From NCBI RefSeq assembly GCF_030272615.1, contig NC_081407.1:318435456-318499455 (forward strand): 64,000 nucleotides of DNA, read 5' to 3'. This document shows positions 10,930 through 23,037 of the stretch, piece after piece. Under the pieces are notes generated by a model, which worked only from the letters and a program-made list of their open reading frames with translations, searched no databases and was not told the DNA's origin. Every line of letters starts with the position of its first letter. Within the stretch, counting starts at the first letter, position 1. Both the position numbers and the translations under genes were made by a program. This DNA is from Cryptomeria japonica. Taxonomy: Eukaryota; Streptophyta; Pinopsida; Cupressales; Cupressaceae.

Positions 10930-10972
10930 AGATATCAGAAGGTTGCGTGTTCGATTCACGTTGGGTTCACCA
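10930..10972 (-). promoter_or_regulatory. tRNA-Trp primer binding site, extended into the tRNA body
   Basis: On the plus strand the sequence reads as the 3' part of plant nuclear tRNA-Trp(CCA): end of the anticodon stem, AGAAGG variable region, T arm GCGTGTTCGATTCACGT, acceptor strand and terminal CCA at 10970-10972. Compared with the tRNA I recall, there is one T for C in the acceptor region and a 2-bp insertion (AT) near 10933. On the minus strand TGGTGAACCC lies 2 bp after an LTR end, the place for a primer site. A normal site covers about 18 nt; here the match extends about 37-40 nt. Confidence 0.75.
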
Positions 10973-10974
10973 AA

Positions 10975-12451
10975 TGATGCTCTGCAAAAAGGATGGTTAG
11001 GACGACAAACACAAACAAATAGGCAAGAAACAAATTGTTAGTGTTACAAAATAAAAAATCAAACACTATCCTAAGCAAGCATATTAAGAGAGAGACTAAA
11101 AGCAAAATAGAGAGCTTAACAAAGAAAATAAATTCTCTAAGACATCTCCAAATGCCTTCCACCATGCTTATAACTTCTCCTCCCTTGTTCATCTCCTCTC
11201 CAAGTTCCCAAATGAGTGTAGCTCTCAGTAGCTTTTTGCACTATTCTAAATGTCTTATGGAGGTTCAATATTGTAGAATGGATGGTTATGAAAATGCAAA
11301 TGTGAATAAACTAAAATGACATATTATCTAATTATCTAATATTAATTTTAGCCCAAAATGACAAATATAGATGATTATACTAAATGCTCTCTAAAATTCA
11401 CTATAAGTTAGACGCATACAAGTTTTCGGGATCTGGACTATGAAGAAATCAACTTTATTTATAGGTAAAATGGAGCAATGGAGGGTTGAGATTGAGTAAT
11501 CTCATCAAGGGTCAAGATTGAGGGGTTTATGATCCATGTGAGGACTTTCAATCCAATCCCAGGATGACAAATGTCAACAAGAGATGGGTTGAAAGGAGAG
11601 GGAACAAGCATTAAATGTTTGACATGACTTGAGGGTTAACTTGGGAGGTAAGGTTAATGTTGAGTTGAAAGAATAAAGTCATTATCCAATAAATAATGTC
11701 TTTATCCAATGGATAAACTTTTGTGCAAGAGTTAGTGAGGATAATCATGGTCAAAGCAAAAATTGTTGAAGAGACCCATGGGTTAAATGAGGGTTGAGTT
11801 AGAGGGAAAGCCTCTAACCATGGGGGCAAGTGGATTTAACCATAAATGGTTATGTAAGAGCCATTAATGGTCATGTAAGAGCCATTAGTGGTTTGGAAGA
11901 CTTTAGAGGTTAACTTGTTGAACACATAAAGAATTAAATGCTTTTCAAAGACTTTGAAGGCTTTGAGAAGTGACCTCAAATTGCTTAGGAATGTGACTAT
12001 ATTTAGGAGATGGATTAGGCTAATTAGAAATGATTAGAAAGTGGTTAGAAGGGTCTAGAAGGGGATTTAGGATTGCAAGTGGGTTTGGTGGGTGAGGGGA
12101 AATAGGATTTTAATTAAAATAAAATTAATTTATTTCAATTGTGGTTGCAACTTGCATTTGTAGGAGAATGCAAGTGGGGGGGAGTTTAATGATTTAAATA
12201 AATATTTTAATTATTTATTTAAAAGAGGAAAGGGGATTAAATTAAATAAATAAGATTTATTCATTTAATTGATTGTGAATTTGGTTTAATGAATTATTTA
12301 AAATAAATTGAATAATTTATTTAATTAATAAGAGAATGGTTGAGGATGAATTAATTAAATGTTAATTTAATTAACTGTTGGCTAGTGGGTTTATTAATCA
12401 AATAAATAGTAAATATTCATTTAATTAAATGGACAGATTTATTTGACTACA
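10975..12451 (-). mobile_element. 5' LTR of the minus-strand gypsy element
   Basis: On the minus strand the LTR starts TGTAGTCAAATAAATC at 12451 and ends GCATCA at 10975, two bases before the primer site. It has an AT-rich AATTAAAT block (12440-12120), a TATA box (CCTATAAATAAAG, near 11460) and repeated phrases around ATTAATGGTTA. It is about 1477 bp long and is related to the plus-strand LTR at 3980. The matching 3' LTR is not recognised in the window, so no target duplication can be checked. Confidence 0.7.
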
Positions 12452-13954
12452 ATATCTTATACTAATTAGGGAGTCATAATTAGGATATCATTTTCCCATT
12501 TTTAGTTGTTGATCTCATTATTTAAGACACAAATATTTTTCATCATTTCTTTTCTTTATGTGGAATATATATCTAATGTAATTATTTATATTTTTAATAA
12601 GAAAATACATTTATTGTAGTAATCATGTGGTTTTTTAATTTTATCTCTTGTCTAAGAGAAAGTATTGAAGATCATAACTCTAACATGGCATCAAAATTCT
12701 AGTTCTACAAATGTTTTGTTTAATTTTTCCAAGTTTTACACATAAGGGTATATACTAGTGTAAAAAAGAGCTCACAATCATACTAAATAGATTTCAAACC
12801 CCATAATTCGTATAGAGAACAAAAAATTTGGACTCAAGAGCTTCTAGAGTAATTTTTGAGGTTAAATGAATCTATGAACAGTAGTTTAAAAATGAATATT
12901 ATTTGATGTTGTGATTAATGTTTTAGGCATGGACAATGTTTTAGGTGTGAATAATGTTTTCAAGTATGAATAGGTTTTTTTGGTAATGAAGAGATTTTCT
13001 AGGGGCTATGAATAATGGTTTAAGCCTTGTGTAGTTTTGTCAAGCTTTTTTTGCTTGCTTAAAGGAATAGTTTCATGAAAATAGACATCAGTTGGGAATA
13101 CGATATCCAAATTTTAAAAAATAAATAGACATTGGAATGTTGATTCTATGATATAAAACATCTTTAAAACATGTACCCTAGCAATTGCAGCTACAACATG
13201 TGACAAAATTCCTCTATTATTTATCCTATGATAGATGCTCATACCTTATTCCAAAACTTCCAATTTGTAGTCTGTCAAATAGTCGGCGTGCCTTATCTCA
13301 TCTCACACATTTTGCATACATGACTGCCAGGGAAATTTTAGCTACACCAACTAATATAATTTGTGGACGTCCACCCCCTATTCCAAAGCTCCCATTTTTG
13401 CATAGGCTAGGGGATGTTGACAGAGCTTTACACCCGCCCTATTCCATGAGCCGATATTGCTCCCATTTTTGTAAAGCTCCCATTCTCGCAAACCCTATTC
13501 CATGAGTCGACATTTCTTGGAGGCATTAATCGATCAAACGGTTCACATGCCTCATCCAAAAGCTGGAGTACGTTGGAAATAAACATGACTATGTCGATGG
13601 AAACCTATTTGTTCCATGGGGTTTGATTCTGGGCAGGAATGTATGTTTAAGCCAAACCCGCCCATTATTATACTGCTGGGGGCGACAATGTGAGAATGGG
13701 AAGAGGCCATGAGAATAATGTTTGAAATGTCTTTGTCTTTTTTTTGTTTCAAGTAATGCCCGCAGTCATAGGAATTTTGACGAATGCGGGTACTTTTTGT
13801 AAAAAAACACAAATTTCATTGCCAATTCCTTCTCTGTCGAAACCAAATATTGAATTATCATTGGAATTCCAACGAATGCAGGCAATTTTAAAAAAAAAAA
13901 ATCAAATTTGGTCACAATATACCTTCTCTGTCAGAATTTTAGGCCAAATGTATT
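12452..13954. other. No recognisable gene
   Basis: The interval is mixed-composition sequence. The phrase CCCTATTCCATGAG and related CCAAAACTTCC/CCAAAGCTCCC blocks repeat loosely between 13240 and 13510, and ATGTTTTAGG-like runs repeat at 12920-12960. I found no domain on either strand. Confidence 0.4.
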
Positions 13955-15228
13955 AGTGACATCATGGAGTATTATGTCACTTACAAGGTAGGTGGACAGT
14001 TCGACTTAGTACATGATATAGTGGGGGACATACCATTATATCCTCGAAGACACAAGAGGTGAGGAGTTGAGGCCCAACAATGAGTCCATTGGAGGGGAGG
14101 ACCAGCTTCTAGTCAGCACCGTATTTGGTTTGGGATGAGTGGAGGGGAGAGGGAAAGGATCCAGGGACTACTGGAGGTTAGAGGAGTTGGTGGGAGGGAT
14201 GTTTTCCAGTGGGTTTGACCATTCCTGGATTTTTGGAGGGTGATTAGCTACAACCGACAATAGATGAGGTAGTCGGCAGAGAGGATGATGCACCTGGTGA
14301 TAGCGTTTTGGCGGGAGTAGGGAAGGGTGCTGGCAGACAACAGTGGGGGGGTTAGGGTGGTATGGAGGAGAGAGCTTAGGGTGGGACAGGGACAAGTAGC
14401 AACACCAATGATAGGGGAGGCAGCCAAGGGAGGGGATGGTGGTGTAGAGAAGGTTGTACCTATGGATATTCCAGAGGCACATGTATATAGGGTACAATGC
14501 GAGAGGCTAGAGGAGGAGTGTCATAGGTTAATTTTGACAGACTCCAATTGCAGAGAGATGCCACCCGACTACACTCTCTTGAGGATGAGCTACAGATTGA
14601 GAGAGCTAAGAGATAGAGCTTGGAGGTAGAGGTTGAGTGGTTGCGGCAAGAGGTGGGAGGTTTGATAGAGAGCCTCCAAACAACGAGGGCGAAGGTGGAT
14701 GATCTAAGGATGGATAGGGAGGAGTCAGAGCAGATGATGGAGGAGGATAGGTCAGGGACCACCATTGGGGCATTACATGATTCTCTTTGACTACAAGATG
14801 AGGAGTTAGAGGGGCTGTGGGCAAGGGTGCATAGGGCAGAGGCAGATGCTACACGCCTGTAGGGGGAGAGGGATGCAACATGCCAAATGTTGGTCCCCAT
14901 AGGGATTCAGAAGATGCATTCTAATATGATGCAACAAAGGGAGAGGGCAGAGAGGGCAGATCGAGAGGCAACCTATTATAGATAGTTATACCACATAGTG
15001 GTACCTGCAAAGCAATGAGAAACTTCGTACACTAAGAGTGTGCGATCTGACAGGACACACAACCGACGACCCACACAGAGCCAATCAATGGGTGGAATAT
15101 TGGTGGGTTTTAGGCCACCTAGGGAAGGAGGGACAGGAGGAGGTGATGAGGAGGGGGCTGGGGAGACAGGTGGCGAGAGCTAGCTCCATTTTGGCTTATG
15201 TGTTATATTTTGACCCTTCGGGATGATG
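13955..15228 (+). pseudogene. Coiled-coil C-terminal part of a PMD-type antisense ORF
   Basis: The plus strand reads as a decayed ORF that switches frame near 14545. The best part, 14548-15010, is a long acidic helix with heptad character (LQRDATRLHSLEDELQIERA, then VEVEWLRQEVGGLIESLQTT). It ends REATYYR-stop-LYHIVVP, which resembles EAEYYWRHYEDTVPRER at the end of the PMD pseudogene coil near 0.7 kb. Stops are TAG or TGA at glutamine- or arginine-compatible positions. It converges on the minus-strand pol that ends at 17200, so it sits downstream of pol in antisense. I see no PMD core motifs upstream, so that half is missing or too decayed. Confidence 0.55.
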
Positions 15229-15594
15229 ATTGTATTATGACAGACATATTCATTTTTTTGAACTATATATATGATTTTTGCGGTGGTTATACATGTATTT
15301 TATAATGGACATTACAATGGACTTTATGTTTTATTATTTTATGATGTGATGCATGTATGATGATTATGGATGTATTGTGCTGACCTATTTGTGATGTAGG
15401 ATGGATGCTTATATATCAATGCTTATGATGTGTTACTAACATGTTCATGGATGCAGGATGATTAATTATGTGGGCGCATATGTTTCTAAGATATTTTGAT
15501 GTGTATATATGTTGTATATGAGTATGTTTAATGTATAATGGATATGATGATGAGAGAAAATGAATATGAAATGTAATGATAAATGTGGATGCAA
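15229..15594 (+). other. TATG/GATG-rich 3' flank of the antisense ORF
   Basis: Non-coding, with runs such as ATGATGATTATGGATG and GATGTGATGCATG. It resembles the sequence that follows the PMD pseudogene at 1-489. Confidence 0.4.
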
Positions 15595-16075
15595 ATTATT
15601 AATGATTTATGAACAATGATAAATTAGTCTAAATGAGTAATAAATGCAATCTAAATGAGTGATAAATATAATCTAAATGGGAAATGAATGATAAATGCAA
15701 TGCAACCTACACAGATAATGCAATCTAAATGATTAATGCTATGCAAATAATGAGATCTAAATGAATGATGAAATGAATGAATAACACAATGTAAATGGAT
15801 GATTAATGCAAGATGAACGATGAATGTAATCTAAATGAATGATTGTAATCTAAATGGATAATGCCATGTAATATGAATGGATAATGTAACCTAAATGGCG
15901 TAACTTAAATGAATGATAGATGCAAGATGAATGAGAAATGTTTTAAATGCAATGCAATCTATAAGGATAGTGCAATCTAAGTGGTTAATGCTTATGGAAA
16001 TGATTAATGGATAATGTAATCTAAGTGAGTAATGCAATGTAACCTAAATGAGTAATGGAAAATGTTTTTGTGAAT
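15595..16075. repeat. Degenerate AATGCAATCTAAATGA minisatellite
   Basis: Units close to AATGATAAATGCAATCTAAATGAG recur irregularly every 20-30 bp across about 480 bp, mixed with TAATGCAATCTAAATG and GATGAATG variants. It is non-coding and lies in the spacer between the convergent antisense ORF and pol. Confidence 0.75.
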
Positions 16076-17199
16076 ATGTCGATAATAATACAATGACCTT
16101 AGATAGAAATAGAAGAATAGGAGGAAAAACTAAAGACTCCACGGGGTTACTAGATGAATGGAATTAGGAATTTATGGAATGATGGAGAGAGTTGTGCACA
16201 AAAGATGTGGAGAGCCAACCTAGTTTAATATTTCCCTAGGTAACTCGCACCACTGATTATAGGAACCAGGATTCCATGAGAAACCCAAGGCGTGGACTGA
16301 CCTGCAGACAAGCGGGAATTCCCTACACACAATACGCAAGTGTTGATAAACACTACTACCAGGTCGTCAGTTCATACAAGAGAGATCCAAAACACACCAT
16401 TCCATGAAAATATTCCCCAGTATGCACCTATTGTAAACATACCCGGATATGGAAGATCCGGGCAGTCGTAGGATAAAAGATGCAAGCCAAAAATGAAAAT
16501 CTAAGAAATCAAACAAGTCACCGATACATGACCAACTGATTTCTCTTTCCAGGAGTAGGATTAGGATGAAGAATTAAACTATCGAGCGAGGGAAGGATTC
16601 ATCCCCAAGCCAAAGAATGGGGTGGGTGAGATGGACTAGGCATTTGACCAAATGACCATGAGGACCGACCTGTGGATGTAGGACTAACATCAAGACTTGA
16701 TGAAGCTCACATGGAGGCACAAGCTTAGGAATAGGAGATAAAAGCTCAGTTGGATGGGATAAAGCTCAGTTTGATGGGGTATCCTTATTCATGATTTGGG
16801 CAAAGACTCATCATCATACGAGTGATTATTCTACCAGGAGTGTGGTAGGGAGTTTGGGTGAATTTTATGGTGGGAAGACTAGATAGCGATGATTATTGAT
16901 ATCAAATGGGCTGGTGGTGAGGGGGTTTTGACCTGCTAGACAATAGATCCAAATTATTTACCTTAGCACCTGGATGTAGGTTTTCACCAAGGTACTTGCC
17001 CATAGCACCACGACGTGGTTTTCACTAATGGACAAATTAATTCTTCTTTACTTTTTTTTTTGCAAGGCGTCTGTTTTCCAGGTTTTCACCAGAGTGGCGA
17101 TATTTTTTCAGGATCTTTTTTCTTATTTTTTTGTTTTGTGTTTTTCTTGATTTATTTTTTATTTTTTATTTTTTTTGACAATTGATGACCTTCTAAGGA
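16076..17199. other. Spacer between pol end and antisense ORF
   Basis: No clear coding sequence is seen. On the minus strand, just after the pol stop, it has T/A-rich runs and GTGAAAACC phrases at about 16985-17095. Such spacers are usual downstream of integrase in Tat-type gypsy elements. Confidence 0.45.
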
Positions 17200-19856
17200 C
17201 TAGGCATATAATCTCTTTAGGTGCATGATTTTCATTGGATCAGCCAAGGGATCTCCTTTAGGAGTAGCCAATTGATATGCCCCTGATCCATACTTTGTTG
17301 TGATCACATATGGTCCAAGCCAATTAGGCCCAAACTTGTCTTTCTTCTCTCTTTCTTGAAGGTTTCTCTGATTTTCCATGAGGGAAAGATCACCGACTTC
17401 AAATTCCCAGGTTCTGACCTTCTTGTGGTAACTCAAGCGTAGGCGATTATGATATACCCGAAGATGGTTTAAGGCCTTGAGGCACCTTTCATCCAATAGT
17501 TCTAGCTCTTGTAGTCTAGCAACTCTATATTCCTTGTCTAGGAGGATATTCTGCAGTGACACCCTTAGGGAGGGGAACTCGATCTCAAGAGGGAGAATGA
17601 CTTCAGAGCCAAAGACAAGGGAATACATGGTGTGGCACCTGTGGGGGTACTTATGGAGGTGTGGTAAGCCCACATAGCAGGATGGAGTTGGAGGTGCCAA
17701 TAACAACTAGCTTCATTGACTGTCTTTTTGAGGATTTTTATTAAGGTTTTGTTAGAAGCCTCAACTTGACCATTACCTTGTGGGTAATATGGAGTGGAGA
17801 AGTGGGGTTGGATATCAAATTTTTGACAGAGCTCTTTAACATCCTGATTTTTGAATGATCTATCGTTATCTGTGATGATAACTTTGGGGATTCCATATCG
17901 ACACGTCAAGTAGTTCAAAATGAATTTGGAGATCTATTTACCAGTGGTGAAGGTAAGAGGGATGGCCTCCACCCACTTGGTCAAGTATTCATTGGCAGTG
18001 ATAATGAATTTATGACCATTGGAGGATGTAGGGTGGATTTTCCCAATGAGATCGATCCCCCACTGTGAGAAGGGCCAAGTTGTAATGAATGACTACAATT
18101 CTTGTGATGAAGCGTGGATCTTGCTGCCATGTTTCTAGCAAGGGATACATTTCTTCACATAATTGTATGCATCTACTTCCATTGTAGGCTAGTAGTATCT
18201 TGTTCGCAAGAGCTTTCTATACAAAGTGAGCCCACTTGAGTGTGCCCCACAGATACCTTCATGCACTTCATGTAGTGCCCACTCAACCTCTTGTTTCTCT
18301 AAACACCTTAGGAGGGAACCATCAAAATGCCTTCTAAGTAGGATATCTCCAAGGATAATGTAACGAGCACATCGACAGATGAAGGTTTGTTGTTGGGTTT
18401 TGGTAAGGTGTGATGGAATGGTGTTGTATTTAAGGTAAGTGAAGGTCTCTTGATACCAGGGTGATTCCAGACCAACAAGTACGCACACCATTTCAGACTC
18501 TCGTAAATCATATGTCAGTATGAAGAGTTGCTTGACCAAGAACTCACACTTCTAACTATGTCCCGACATCTGAAGGAGGGAGCCAATAGTGGCCATTGCA
18601 TCTGCAACTCTGTTGTTTGTTCGTGGAATTTGATCAAACTTGATTGATGTAAAATGTTTCTTGAGATCTTCAACCAAACTGCGAAAGGGAAGAAGCTTGT
18701 CATCTTTTGTTTGATATTCGTCATTGACTTGTTTAATGACAAGTTGGGAATCACCATATACATGTAATTCCAATATCTTCCATTGGATAGCCAAGCGTAG
18801 TCCAATAATTAGTGCTTCATATTCTGCGTTGTTGTTGGTACATGCAAAGGCTATCTTGTATGATTTTGGGATGCAATCTCCTTGAGGTGTGATCAATAGT
18901 ATTCCTGCCCTCGATCCGTTTTGGGTGCAAGAACCATCAAACTACAACTGCCATGTGGAGGATGTAGTGATAGTCATTATGAATTCGTCTGGAAATTCTG
19001 TAAGGATCAGATGGTCACCTAGAAGTGGAGCATCAACCAATTGGTTTGCTATTACCTATCCTTTTATTTCTTTTATGTCCGAATATTCAATGTCAAATTC
19101 ACTTAACAACATGACCCATTTAGCGGTTCTGCCAGTGAGAGAAAATTTGGACAAGAGGTATTTGAGAGGGTCAATCTTAGCAATCAGTTTTGTTTTGTTG
19201 TTAAGCATGTAGTGCTGAAGCTTTTGCATGCTAAAGACAAGTGCTAAGCATGCTCTTTCAATAGGGGTATAATTGATCTCATACCCTACTAGTGTGTGAC
19301 TAATGTAGTATATAGCATGCTCCTTTCCCTGATCATCTGCTTGTGCCAAGAATGCCCCCAATGCCACTGCAGTAGCAAATATGTACAAAAGAAGTGACTT
19401 TCCTGGAATTGGAGGCATGAGAACCAGAAGCGATGCAAGATATTCCTTAAGCTTCTCAAAAGCCTTTTGACACAGGCAGTCCTATTTGAATATGGTAACT
19501 TTGCGTAATAAGTGAGCAAATGGGTGACATTTATCTGCAAGTTGTGAGATGAAGCATTTGATAGACTGGAGCTTTCCTTGGAGACTACACAACTGTCTAA
19601 GGTTCTTGAGATGAAGCATCTGATAGACTGGAGCTTTCCTTGGAGACTACACAACTGTCTAAGGTTCTTCAGGGGAGACATTTCCATTATAGCTTTCACC
19701 TTTGCAGGATCCACCTCTATGCCTCTGCGGGAAACGATGAAACCTAGTAGTGTTCCTGATGTGACACCAAAGACACATTTCTTAGGATTGAGGCACAGTT
19801 TGTATTTTTCCAATCTTTCAAAAATTTGCCTTACGATAGGGATGTGCTCATATTGA
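17200..19856 (-). pseudogene. pol: Tat-type Ty3/gypsy pol: RT end, two RNase H domains, integrase
   Basis: In minus-strand order: RT C-terminus (MEKYKLCLNPKKCVFG and LLGFIVSRRGIEVDP, 19813-19700); RT-linked RNase H (AIYYISHTLVGYEINYTPIE, about 19320; LSEFDIEYSDIKEIKG, 19100); a second RNase H with CTNNNAEYEALI and GDSQLVIKQV (18840-18740); integrase zinc region with HEVHEG and KKCIPC (18270-18140); and the integrase core. The core keeps Asp in GIDLIG, Asp in ITDNDRSF and Glu in NGQVEASNK, so the DDE triad is visible. The ORF ends MKIMHLKRLYA and a stop at 17200. The second RNase H is typical of the Tat/Ogre lineage. Damage includes TAG stops at Gln or Trp positions (near 18190, 18136, 18098, 17930), frame changes near 17600 and 19500, and a 62-bp duplication. 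The front of RT is missing beyond 19856. Confidence 0.92.
19545..19669. repeat. 62-bp tandem duplication inside RT
   Basis: TGAGATGAAGCAT at 19545 and again at 19607 begins two nearly identical 62-bp copies that run through ACACAACTGTCTAAGGTTCTT. As 62 is not a multiple of three, it shifts the pol frame. Confidence 0.93.
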
Positions 19857-19869
19857 ATTTAATTAATAT

Positions 19870-20990
19870 TGTCACTATAGTCCAGTAATTGATAAATCAA
19901 TATACTCTTATTCTTCCAAGGTCCCCAAATTTAATTCTTCCTAAATCTCCCCTTTAATTAATTCATCTCAATCAATTAATTAATCCAGGTGATTCCTACA
20001 AATCACCTTTTCCTAATCCATCATTGACCTAATTAATTATTCTAGAAGCACCCCTAATTTCACTTATCATTATTCTTCTGATTTTTAATTCCCTCCACTC
20101 ATTCTCTTTCCTAGTCAAATCCTCCTACAAATCCCACTTTCCCTAATCCCACCTAATCATTCTTTTAATATATCCTCTAATGAATTGCTAGTGGCTAATC
20201 CGCATGATTAGCCACAAAGCCAACTCCTTGTCCCCTCATTCACCCACCTTCCTTAACTACCCTTTTCCTAGGTGAATGTGAGATTTTTAAAATCTCACAT
20301 TCCTCTAGGTATCCCTTCACCCAAGGAATTTTTAATTCCTTTCTATTCCTCCAATCCCTATGAGCATTCTTTTAAGGAATGTTTAATTCCTTCTCCTCAT
20401 CACTCAAGTAATATTTTATTCCTTTTCTCTTCTCTAGGTGCATTGGGAAGCCTTCCCAATGAACCTTGAGGAGCGTGGAGACAAGAAATGCCTTTATGGC
20501 TTGGACTCCACACTTGTCTTGTCAGCCCAGTTTGGGCTATGTGTGGGCTCTCATGCAATCTTGACCCTCCATCTTGGATCAATTGTAACCCTTCATTTCC
20601 TCCACTATTCTTCTATAAATTGGAGACTCCACTGCTTCATTTGACATCTCCAAGTTATCCAAGTTCATGCTGCCAATTTGAGCCTAAAAAATCATCCAAG
20701 TATCTAAACTCTAGCAAAATTTCCATTCACCTATCACTTAGCCAATTTCCCATCCATTCAATCTCATCATCCAATACCTTGTGCACAATATTGGTAAGCC
20801 AACTACATAAAATAAAGGAGCACATCCAATCAGGTTGAAGACAAGGGCACAAGTTCAACCTCATCAAGCTCAATCCGAAGGAGAAGGAGAAGATATAAGG
20901 TATAATGGTCTTTTGATGTTTTTAATGTTTTATTGCTTATTTCATTGTATTTGATCATTATATCCTCTTTCCATCTTTCCCCCTCTTAAA
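19870..20990 (+). mobile_element. LTR-like segment breaking the gypsy pol
   Basis: The RT frame ends abruptly near 19856, and TGTCACTATAG begins at 19870. The segment then looks like an LTR in plus orientation: an AATTAATTAATCC-rich 5' block, a TATA box (TTCTATAAATTGGAG, near 20610), and a CAAG-rich stretch up to about 20900. The right end is uncertain. The bases ATAT precede 19870 and follow CA at 20787, but pol does not resume there, so that may be chance. No primer site or internal ORF is recognised. Confidence 0.45.
20274..20302. repeat. Perfect 14-bp palindrome with 1-nt loop
   Basis: GAATGTGAGATTTT, one T, then AAAATCTCACATTC. The flanking CCTAGG and CTCTAGG extend it imperfectly. It lies in the U3-like part of the LTR-like segment, upstream of its TATA box. 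Confidence 0.9.
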
Positions 20991-21560
20991 AATATTTGAA
21001 AAGTATACAGACGTGCATCCATATAAATAAATTTTTATCATTATGATAGAGGACATCATAAATGAAATTCTAATCAAAATTAATTTAAAATATTTCTTGA
21101 TCATTACAAATAAAAATTCAACATTCAAATCTTAAAAGAATATCTATATATTCAAGTAAGTGCCAAATTTATGGTTATGACATGCAACCATTGATCTTTC
21201 TTCGAGGATATCTTTTATCTACAATTTCCTTATCTTATGGTCAATGTTATTGAATTTTTCAATATCTTGACAAGAGGTAGTGGCCGCGGTTTATATTTTT
21301 TCTCACGAATCTATAAAATACCACAAAATAAAAGCTCTCATTACAACCAAAGAATCTTCAATGTTTATTGAGAAAGGTCATTCCCCTCTCAACAAAACCA
21401 ATAACTCTCAAAATAAATGTTGAAAACAAGGTGAATGAAAGTTGCAATATTAACGTATGCAAGTGATACTTGCAAATCTAAAAAATAAGATTAGCAAATT
21501 GAGATTATGTGATTACACATTCAACATTCATATAAAAATCAACAAACTATAAGACACCAA
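20991..21560. other. AT-rich sequence, nothing recognised
   Basis: No open frame of note and no repeat structure is seen on either strand. Confidence 0.5.
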
Positions 21561-21575
21561 CTTTACATGGAGAAA

Positions 21576-21808
21576 TTGTCTTCGGACATGTAGTGTCGTG
21601 GTTAAAACACATCGTTGGTGAAGCGACCACCAAGGTTCAAACCCTTGCTAGGCCATTGTGCTCGTAGGCCTTGTGTCTTCGCTGGGCCGTTGTGCTCGCA
21701 CTAGTTCATAGCTCCAGATCAAAAGTGTTTCATGTGGAGCTGGAGGGCGTGTCATGCCAGCATCACCGGTCACGTTAAAAAGTTTACCAGACATTATTTA
21801 AAAAAAAT
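21576..21808 (+). mobile_element. tRNA-derived SINE with 15-bp target site duplication
   Basis: A 233-bp insertion is flanked by exact copies of CTTTACATGGAGAAA at 21561-21575 and 21809-21823. It contains an RNA polymerase III B box, GGTTCAAACCC, at 21634-21644, and an A-box-like TAGTGTCGTGG at 21591-21601, the spacing seen in tRNA-derived SINEs. The 3' end is A-rich (TTATTTAAAAAAAAT). A long duplication and an A-rich tail are the signs of LINE-dependent retroposition. The body between B box and tail holds GGCC...TTGTGCTCG repeats. The copy looks complete and fairly young because its duplications are identical. Confidence 0.88.
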
Positions 21809-21823
21809 CTTTACATGGAGAAA

Positions 21824-22604
21824 CCCTTTCAAGAAAAAAACTCCACATGAGAAAGAGGGTACGTATATTATTAATCTTCATTGAAGAGATGCGCATTAAT
21901 ACACTTCACTACTACTCTTCGATCCTTTGATCAAGTCAACAACACTTTGTTACCTGTAGGAACTCAACATAACACTACCATGACATGGTTCAAATTCTTT
22001 GTAACTCCTTGATGACTATTTAGATCGCACAACAAACAACATTTTAACTTCCAATATTGGGTGCCCAACTCTTAACTCTTAACATTCCCAAAAGTGTACA
22101 CTTAGCAAGTATCTTATCTCATTTTGACTTGTAACCGTCACTTGCAGATGTTCACCTCTTGAAGATGCAATTAAAATTTATTATAGAATACAAATATTAA
22201 ATGTTTGCCCTCCCATGTTCCCTAGAACACTTTCCAGGAATGTGAAACCACATAAATGACACAAGAATGCAAGATTAATGTCATCTATCTTGATATTTTA
22301 CCATAAGATAGAAACAAATTTTAAAAAAAATGATATAACAATAAAAATATAATTTCAAACAAACCATTAAATTTTTTACAAAATTATTCTTTGATATACT
22401 GAACTTAATTTTTTTTTTAAAAATAAAATATACTTTTACATTTAATATGTAATTTCAAATAAATAACTTTTACTAAAATGTTAATGAATAGCTATGGTCA
22501 ACAATTTAAACCTTGATGCTAGTATCTATTATTTTAATAAGAAGAAATGACATACAATAGGTAGCATTTAGATAGGAAGGGGCGATGAACATGTCATGTT
22601 CCTT
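21824..22604. other. AT-rich intergenic sequence
   Basis: No gene or repeat family is recognised. Confidence 0.5.
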
Positions 22605-22674
22605 TTATATATATATATATATAGAAAATGCATCTATTAATTGGAAAAAATAAGTACAATATAAAGATCTTTCA

Positions 22675-22747
<73 letters not shown>

Positions 22748-22798
22748 GCATCTATTAATTGGAAAAAATAAGTACAATATAAAGATCTTTCGGGATAT
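22605..22798. repeat. (TA)n microsatellite with a duplicated 54-bp flank
   Basis: A pure TA run covers about 22677-22744, and a shorter one lies at about 22605-22622. The flank AATGCATCTATTAATTGG...AAGATCTTTC occurs at 22627 and again at 22745, differing by one base near the end (CAGGATA or CGGGATA). The 118-bp step suggests slippage or unequal exchange at the TA run. Confidence 0.9.
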
Positions 22799-23037
22799 AC
22801 TTGGCTCCCACACACTTTCCCTTCTTGATGGGATTAAAAAGGCAAGTTATGTTGTTTGATACTTCTTTATAGATTAGATTTGGTTTGTCTTTTTCAATAA
22901 AGAAAAAGGTGACTTATAAAGAAGCCAAAGAGTGTATGTGAACTTGGGTCCTTAGTGAAGTTACTTTATGATACCCCACCTCACATGGAAAAAGGGTCCT
23001 CAGTGAAGTTACTTAATAGACAATGTAGACATCAATA

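Noticed and set aside
10930-10972. A genomic tRNA-Trp gene
   Set aside because: Only the 3' part is present, there is no 5' half or anticodon loop, the CCA is encoded, and it lies exactly at an LTR end.
19870-20787. Solo LTR with a 4-bp ATAT duplication
   Set aside because: ATAT flanks both sides, but the RT reading frame does not resume after 20792, so the right boundary cannot be there with confidence.
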